Of a DNA stretch of 8,631 nucleotides, positions 5,959 to 8,631 are shown one piece after another. The stretch is taken from positions 1-8,631 of the forward strand of contig JAZDID010000127.1 in NCBI GenBank assembly GCA_043805315.1. The letters run 5' to 3'. Numbering within the stretch: the stretch's first letter is position 1; each line of letters starts with the position of its first letter. The stretch is from JAHJEM01 sp043805315 (lineage in GTDB: Archaea; Nanobdellota; Nanobdellia; Woesearchaeales; JAHJEM01). The notes under the pieces were generated by a model. The model did no database searches, had not been told where the DNA came from, and was given only the letters and a program-made list of their open reading frames with translations. The position numbers and the translations under genes are program-made.

Positions 5959-5989
5959 GGATCGTTCAATCTCACCAGGGAAACCTGGT
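5959..5989 (-). pseudogene. Partial duplicate of the tRNA: anticodon stem and variable arm
   Basis: On the minus strand CCAGG-TTTC-CCTGG is followed by TGAGATTGAACGATCC, the same order as the anticodon stem and variable arm of the tRNA at 5917-5749 but without the large intron. The core 5959-5980 matches 5800-5821 at 20 of 22 positions. No D arm, T arm or acceptor stem accompanies it. It lies 42 bases upstream of the tRNA 5' end, and a box-like CTATAAATAG (minus, 6023-6014) would start a leftward transcript close to its first base, so it could sit in the pre-tRNA leader. Plain decay after a local duplication is the simplest reading. Confidence 0.65.
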
Positions 5990-6002
5990 TTTTCTTATTT
6001 TT
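5974..6002 (+). terminator. Hairpin plus T-tract on the plus strand
   Basis: ACCAGG (5974-5979), GAAA tetraloop (5980-5983) and CCTGGT (5984-5989) form a 6-bp stem, followed by TTTTTCTTATTTTT. This would be a good intrinsic-type terminator for a rightward transcript; archaeal termination mainly needs the T-tract. The hairpin is the tRNA anticodon stem duplicate seen from the other strand, so the likeness may be coincidental. Confidence 0.45.
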
Positions 6003-6161
6003 AGAATATGCTGCTATTTATAGGAATTTCTCAAGAATAACCGGAACTATCTTGCTCTCAACCGAAAGAACTCCGTCAAAGCTGAATATATTCCAATATT
6101 TGACGAGATTTCTGTAAGAATTTATTGTAATGATAAAAAATAATTGCTGAGATAAAAAAAC
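6003..6161. other. Intergenic stretch without a convincing gene
   Basis: No coding frame with family resemblance. It holds a box A-like CTATTTATAG (6014-6023, near-symmetric, so usable either way), an inverted repeat CGTCAAA/TTTGACG (6074-6080 and 6099-6105), and at its right end GAGATAA/TTATCTC (6149-6155, 6162-6168) around the stop codon of the membrane protein gene. On the minus strand the T-runs at 6154-6160 and 6135-6140 probably terminate that gene. Confidence 0.5.
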
Positions 6162-7421
6162 TTATCTCTTCCGCTTCACCGCTCCACCCTTGAACTCTCC
6201 TGCCTCGATCATGAAGTCCGGCTTTTGTTCTGGCTCCTCTTTTTCTTCAGGCTCATCTTTAAGCTCTGGTTCTTTCTTTTTTTGCTCTCCTTTCTGCTCA
6301 GACTTCTTCTCAACATGCTTCTTTCCTGTCTTGAGATCTTTCTTCTCTTGTCTCCGCTTTTCCAGCGGCTTGGCGTTCTTCTTCTTCACAGAAAGCGCGA
6401 TAACGATGATGATCAGAATGATAACCAGAATGATTGTGACCCAGAACTTGGTCGGGTCTGTCTTGAGCTCTTCTTCCGGGATAATCTCGTCCTGGACAGG
6501 CTCCTGGCCCGGCCCTGTTTCTGTGTCCTGCCCTGTCTCGCCAGTCTGCGGAGTCGTGGTCTCTTCTCCCTCTCCCTGCTCCTCACCAGTATCGGACGGA
6601 ATGATGATATCCTCTGAAGGAACTGTTTCCTCTTCACTCTGATTCTGTCCTGGCTGGCTGTAATCAACGCCGAGCAGGCTCAAGGTGACTGTTCCCTTAT
6701 TAATCTCATACTTGTCATATGTGAACTTCAGATCGTTGACACTGTCTCCTGTGACATCCAGTTCCAGGTATTCTCCTTCAAAGACATTCTTGTTTGCCTG
6801 GTCCTGGCTGGTCTTGAACGTGATGAAATTCCGATTATTGTCCTTAGAGAACATTGTGAGATAGAAGACGATATAATCCTGTTTCAGCTCGAACCCCCCT
6901 GGAACTCGGCCGCCCTGCTTCATATGATACTCTATCCAGTCATCGCGCACAATGCTCTTGATTGTCACCGGAGCTGCCTGGATGCATCCCTGCGTGAAGA
7001 CGTATCTGTAGGTGCCGCTGCCTTTGCTGACCTTGTCAACACAAGTCACCTGGCTGCCGGCTGTCGTGTCAATCAGGACAGTCCTTGATTCTGAATCGAC
7101 CTGCTCTCCTTCTTCCATCACACAACTCACCTGCCAGAGATGTGTCCCTGCAGTGAGGCTTGCAGTGAACTTTCTGGTCACCTTCCTGATGACATCAATA
7201 TAGGTCTTCACAACAGCATTGTCAATGACAAGCGAGCAGTTCTGCGCATTCGCAGGCCCTTCCACACTGAAGACAAACTCCTGCGTTGGGGCAGAAGACG
7301 TGGTATTGTCAAGAGGGGAATACATCAGGACAGAGGGCTTTGTCGCTTCCTGGGCTGCTGAAACCATTGCCAGTGCGATGAAGATGAACGCGCTGATGAT
7401 GAGTGTGCTGCTTGTTTTCAT
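6162..7421 (-). CDS. Secreted, C-terminally membrane-anchored protein with beta-rich ectodomain and charged cytoplasmic tail
   Basis: No specific family recognised. The ATG at 7421 is chosen because it is preceded by GAGGTGG (7433-7427, five bases away) and starts a clean signal peptide: MKTSSTLIISAFIFIALAMVSAAQ. In-frame starts upstream (ATG 7442, TTG 7472) would bury it. The ectodomain (about 24-250) begins with PSVLMYSPLDNTTSSAPTQEFVFSVEG and continues in alternating strands typical of an Ig/fibronectin-like fold, with four cysteines within about 62-147 and an NNRNF/VTGDSVNDL region later. A Glu/Thr/Pro/Gly-rich linker (about 262-320) leads to one membrane helix (326-345), followed by a tail of 74 residues made almost wholly of Lys, Glu and Arg, ending KRKR. 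Predicted topology: outside N-terminus, inside C-terminus. The tail might bind nucleic acid or a cytoplasmic partner; this is speculation. Confidence 0.85.
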   Translation of the reverse strand: MKTSSTLIISAFIFIALAMVSAAQEATKPSVLMYSPLDNTTSSAPTQEFVFSVEGPANAQNCSLVIDNAVVKTYIDVIRKVTRKFTASLTAGTHLWQVSCVMEEGEQVDSESRTVLIDTTAGSQVTCVDKVSKGSGTYRYVFTQGCIQAAPVTIKSIVRDDWIEYHMKQGGRVPGGFELKQDYIVFYLTMFSKDNNRNFITFKTSQDQANKNVFEGEYLELDVTGDSVNDLKFTYDKYEINKGTVTLSLLGVDYSQPGQNQSEEETVPSEDIIIPSDTGEEQGEGEETTTPQTGETGQDTETGPGQEPVQDEIIPEEELKTDPTKFWVTIILVIILIIIVIALSVKKKNAKPLEKRRQEKKDLKTGKKHVEKKSEQKGEQKKKEPELKDEPEEKEEPEQKPDFMIEAGEFKGGAVKRKR

Positions 7422-7426
7422 TCCTT

Positions 7427-7433
7427 CCACCTC
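7427..7433 (-). promoter_or_regulatory. Strong ribosome binding site fixing the start of the membrane protein
   Basis: Minus-strand GAGGTGG complements the 16S 3' end and lies five bases before ATG 7421. It is the clearest Shine-Dalgarno site in the window, where most other genes look leaderless. Confidence 0.65.
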
Positions 7434-7452
7434 AAAAGCCATGAGAGCTGGG

Positions 7453-7462
7453 TATTTATAAA
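7453..7462 (-). promoter_or_regulatory. Box A of the membrane protein gene
   Basis: Minus strand TTTATAAATA, just after the stop codon of the upstream phosphoesterase gene. It predicts transcription from about 7430-7433, giving a leader just long enough to include the ribosome binding site, so this gene has its own promoter. Confidence 0.55.
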
Positions 7463-7468
7463 TCTTAT

Positions 7469-8173
7469 TCAAATCTCGATGATTTTCCCTGATTTTCCGA
7501 CATTGACAACTTTTGTCTTTCCAATCATCTCCTCAATCCCTTCTGCCTCGTGCACATGGCTGCAGAGCAGGATGTCTGGCTGGAACTTCTCAATCGCCTT
7601 CTTGACTCCCTCGCTGCCAGGCACGAACTTCGAGAACTTCTCCATCTTGGACGCAGACGGATGGACATGAGTCACCATGATCTTCTTGTCCAGATACTTT
7701 ATCCTGTCAAAGCCCTGCTTCAAGAGGTCATAGATTTCCTTTTCCCTGAGCATGGTGACTGGGCCGATATTCGCGCCGCCGCAGCCGAAGATACCGATAT
7801 CGTCATACTTGACTGAGTAGCCATGGATGTTCTTGACTCCATATACCTGAGCCAGGAAGTCTGCAGTGGCAAAGCTGTCGTGGTTGCCGGGAATGAAAAT
7901 GACTTTCTTATGCTTTGCCAGGAACGGGCCGATTATGTTATCAGAAGAGCGGTCGAAATGGGTGAGGTCGCCGCACAAGATCACCAGGTCCACGTTTTCC
8001 TTCTCTGCCTTGTCTGCGAGCTTTCTTGCCAAGCCGACATCTCCATGGATATCGCCGGCAGAGAGGATGCGGAACTTCTTGTGCTTACCTTCCTTTGACC
8101 TGTCCTGCCCGGGCTTGTTCTCCTTTGACTTCGATGCTGACTTCAGCTTCCTGTCGAGGGTTTCTTTGGGCAT
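7469..8173 (-). CDS. Calcineurin-like metallophosphoesterase
   Basis: A 234-residue cytosolic hydrolase of phosphoester bonds using two metal ions. The full set of metal ligands is present in order: D41 and H43 in SAGDIHGD, D69 in CGDLTHF, N97-H98-D99 in IPGNHDS, H169/H171 in VTHVHPS, and H206/H208 in CSHVHEAEG. The C-terminus NVGKSGKIIEI is typical of small single-domain members. The substrate cannot be told from sequence. The first 33 residues are an extra Lys/Glu/Ser-rich, probably disordered extension; the catalytic domain begins at FRILSAGD. A box A (minus ATTTTAAA, 8204-8197) about 27 bases from the ATG at 8173 supports this start and hence the extension. It lies between a radical SAM gene and the membrane protein on the same strand. 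Confidence 0.92.
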   Translation of the reverse strand: MPKETLDRKLKSASKSKENKPGQDRSKEGKHKKFRILSAGDIHGDVGLARKLADKAEKENVDLVILCGDLTHFDRSSDNIIGPFLAKHKKVIFIPGNHDSFATADFLAQVYGVKNIHGYSVKYDDIGIFGCGGANIGPVTMLREKEIYDLLKQGFDRIKYLDKKIMVTHVHPSASKMEKFSKFVPGSEGVKKAIEKFQPDILLCSHVHEAEGIEEMIGKTKVVNVGKSGKIIEI

Positions 8174-8196
8174 AGAAGAGAAAAAAAGGGGCTTTG

Positions 8197-8204
8197 TTTA
8201 AAAT
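8197..8204 (-). promoter_or_regulatory. Box A of the metallophosphoesterase gene
   Basis: Minus strand ATTTTAAA centred about 27 bases before ATG 8173, consistent with leaderless transcription and arguing that this gene does not depend only on read-through from the radical SAM gene. Confidence 0.5.
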
Positions 8205-8243
8205 GTTTATGGTTTTGCAGTCCACTATTACGTTTAGAAACAT

Positions 8244-8631
8244 TCAGGAATTGTCATGATGGAAATATACCTTGGTCTTCAATTTGTACTTCTTTCCCAA
8301 TTCCCTGATTTCCTCCTCAACCCTGTCCCAATAATCATTCTTTGTGGAGAATATCCGGTGGTACTCCGTCGCAAGATCAGGGTATTTTGCCTTGATGACC
8401 GCAAAGACCTGCTGCCATGTCCCGGCCCTGCTGTTGAGGTTCTCGCAGAACACGTAATCGATTTTTAATTCATGGAATTTCCTGAACATCTCCTCGAGGT
8501 TTGTGAGATAAGGAAATATCGGGCCGATGAAGGCGTAGGTTGTTATACGCTGTTCCTTCATTTTTTTCATGGCTTCCAGACGCTTCTGCGGCGGGCTTGC
8601 TAGCGGCTCGAAATCCTTCCGGTGCCTGTCG
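8244..8631 (-). CDS. Radical SAM protein, C-terminal part (SplB/COG1533-like), start outside window
   Basis: The frame stays open to the right edge; residues before the internal Met at 8570 read FEPLASPPQKRLEAMKKMKEQRITTYAFIGPIFPYLTNLEEMF. The pattern E-P-x-A-S/P-P-x-x-R-L-x-A followed by a strand and PIxPxLTN is the late-barrel portion of SplB-like radical SAM enzymes, followed by YVFCENLNSR, which resembles their E-x-LN region. The CxxxCxxC cluster motif would lie upstream, outside the window, so the radical SAM assignment rests on C-terminal resemblance. The stop is at 8244-8246, 70 bases before the metallophosphoesterase start. DNA photoproduct lyase activity should not be assumed, because this family is diverse. 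Confidence 0.75.
   Translation of the reverse strand, partial: DRHRKDFEPLASPPQKRLEAMKKMKEQRITTYAFIGPIFPYLTNLEEMFRKFHELKIDYVFCENLNSRAGTWQQVFAVIKAKYPDLATEYHRIFSTKNDYWDRVEEEIRELGKKYKLKTKVYFHHDNS

Noticed and set aside
5800..5980. Two-copy repeat as a CRISPR remnant
   Set aside because: Only two imperfect copies, with a 137-base interval full of secondary structure, no further repeats and no cas genes. Both copies are parts of tRNA arms.
5738..6117. Overlapping open frames (5738-6004 and 5821-6117, plus strand) in the gap after rtcB
   Set aside because: They run antisense through the tRNA arms and intron palindromes, show no protein-like composition or family resemblance, and have no promoter or ribosome site at their starts. 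The structured-RNA reading explains the same bases better.
6190..6642. Ser/Phe-rich open frames on the plus strand opposite the membrane protein tail
   Set aside because: Their low-complexity composition is simply the complement of the Lys/Glu-rich tail codons. The minus-strand gene has signal peptide, anchor and promoter.

Overview
The window looks like part of an archaeal chromosome. The small genome-style packing, the TATA-type promoter boxes placed 25-29 bases before start codons (leaderless transcription), the Lrp/AsnC regulator, the RtcB ligase without intein and a tRNA with bulge-helix-bulge introns all point that way. The mix of short archaeal alpha-glucan phosphorylase, tandem-Lrp regulator and unrecognised small proteins would fit a DPANN-type lineage (for example Woesearchaeota or relatives), but the exact group is an inference.

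Layout. The left edge (3-1697, +) holds most of an alpha-glucan/glycogen phosphorylase whose N-terminus is cut off by the window. It converges with a tandem Lrp/AsnC regulator (1694-2692, -), the two stop codons lying in one CTAG. The regulator is transcribed divergently from a glycine N-methyltransferase-like SAM methyltransferase (2815-3618, +); the AT-rich spacer has a box A for each gene and a 28-bp imperfect palindrome between them. A 163-residue protein of unknown function (3625-4116, -) converges on the methyltransferase and is divergent from rtcB (4250-5677, +), the RNA 3'-phosphate/2',3'-cyclic phosphate ligase that joins tRNA exons.

The stretch 5678-6161 has no protein gene. Its main content is a class II tRNA on the minus strand (5917-5749) that is interrupted twice: a 23-nt intron in the T loop at position 59/60 with a textbook bulge-helix-bulge, and a 57-59-nt, strongly self-complementary insert in the anticodon loop. 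Long variable arm and G73 suggest tRNA-Ser, but the anticodon cannot be read unambiguously. About 40 bases upstream of the tRNA lies a decayed copy of its anticodon stem and variable arm (5959-5989). Read on the plus strand this copy has a consensus box A at the right distance and ends in a terminator-like hairpin, so it could be a short antisense RNA against the tRNA. The tRNA-splicing ligase gene rtcB ends only about 70 bases from this doubly interrupted tRNA.

The right third is all on the minus strand: a signal-peptide-bearing, membrane-anchored surface protein with a highly charged cytoplasmic tail (6162-7421), a calcineurin-like metallophosphoesterase (7469-8173), and the C-terminal part of a radical SAM protein (8244-8631, start outside the window). 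The first two have their own box A, so they are probably not one strict operon.
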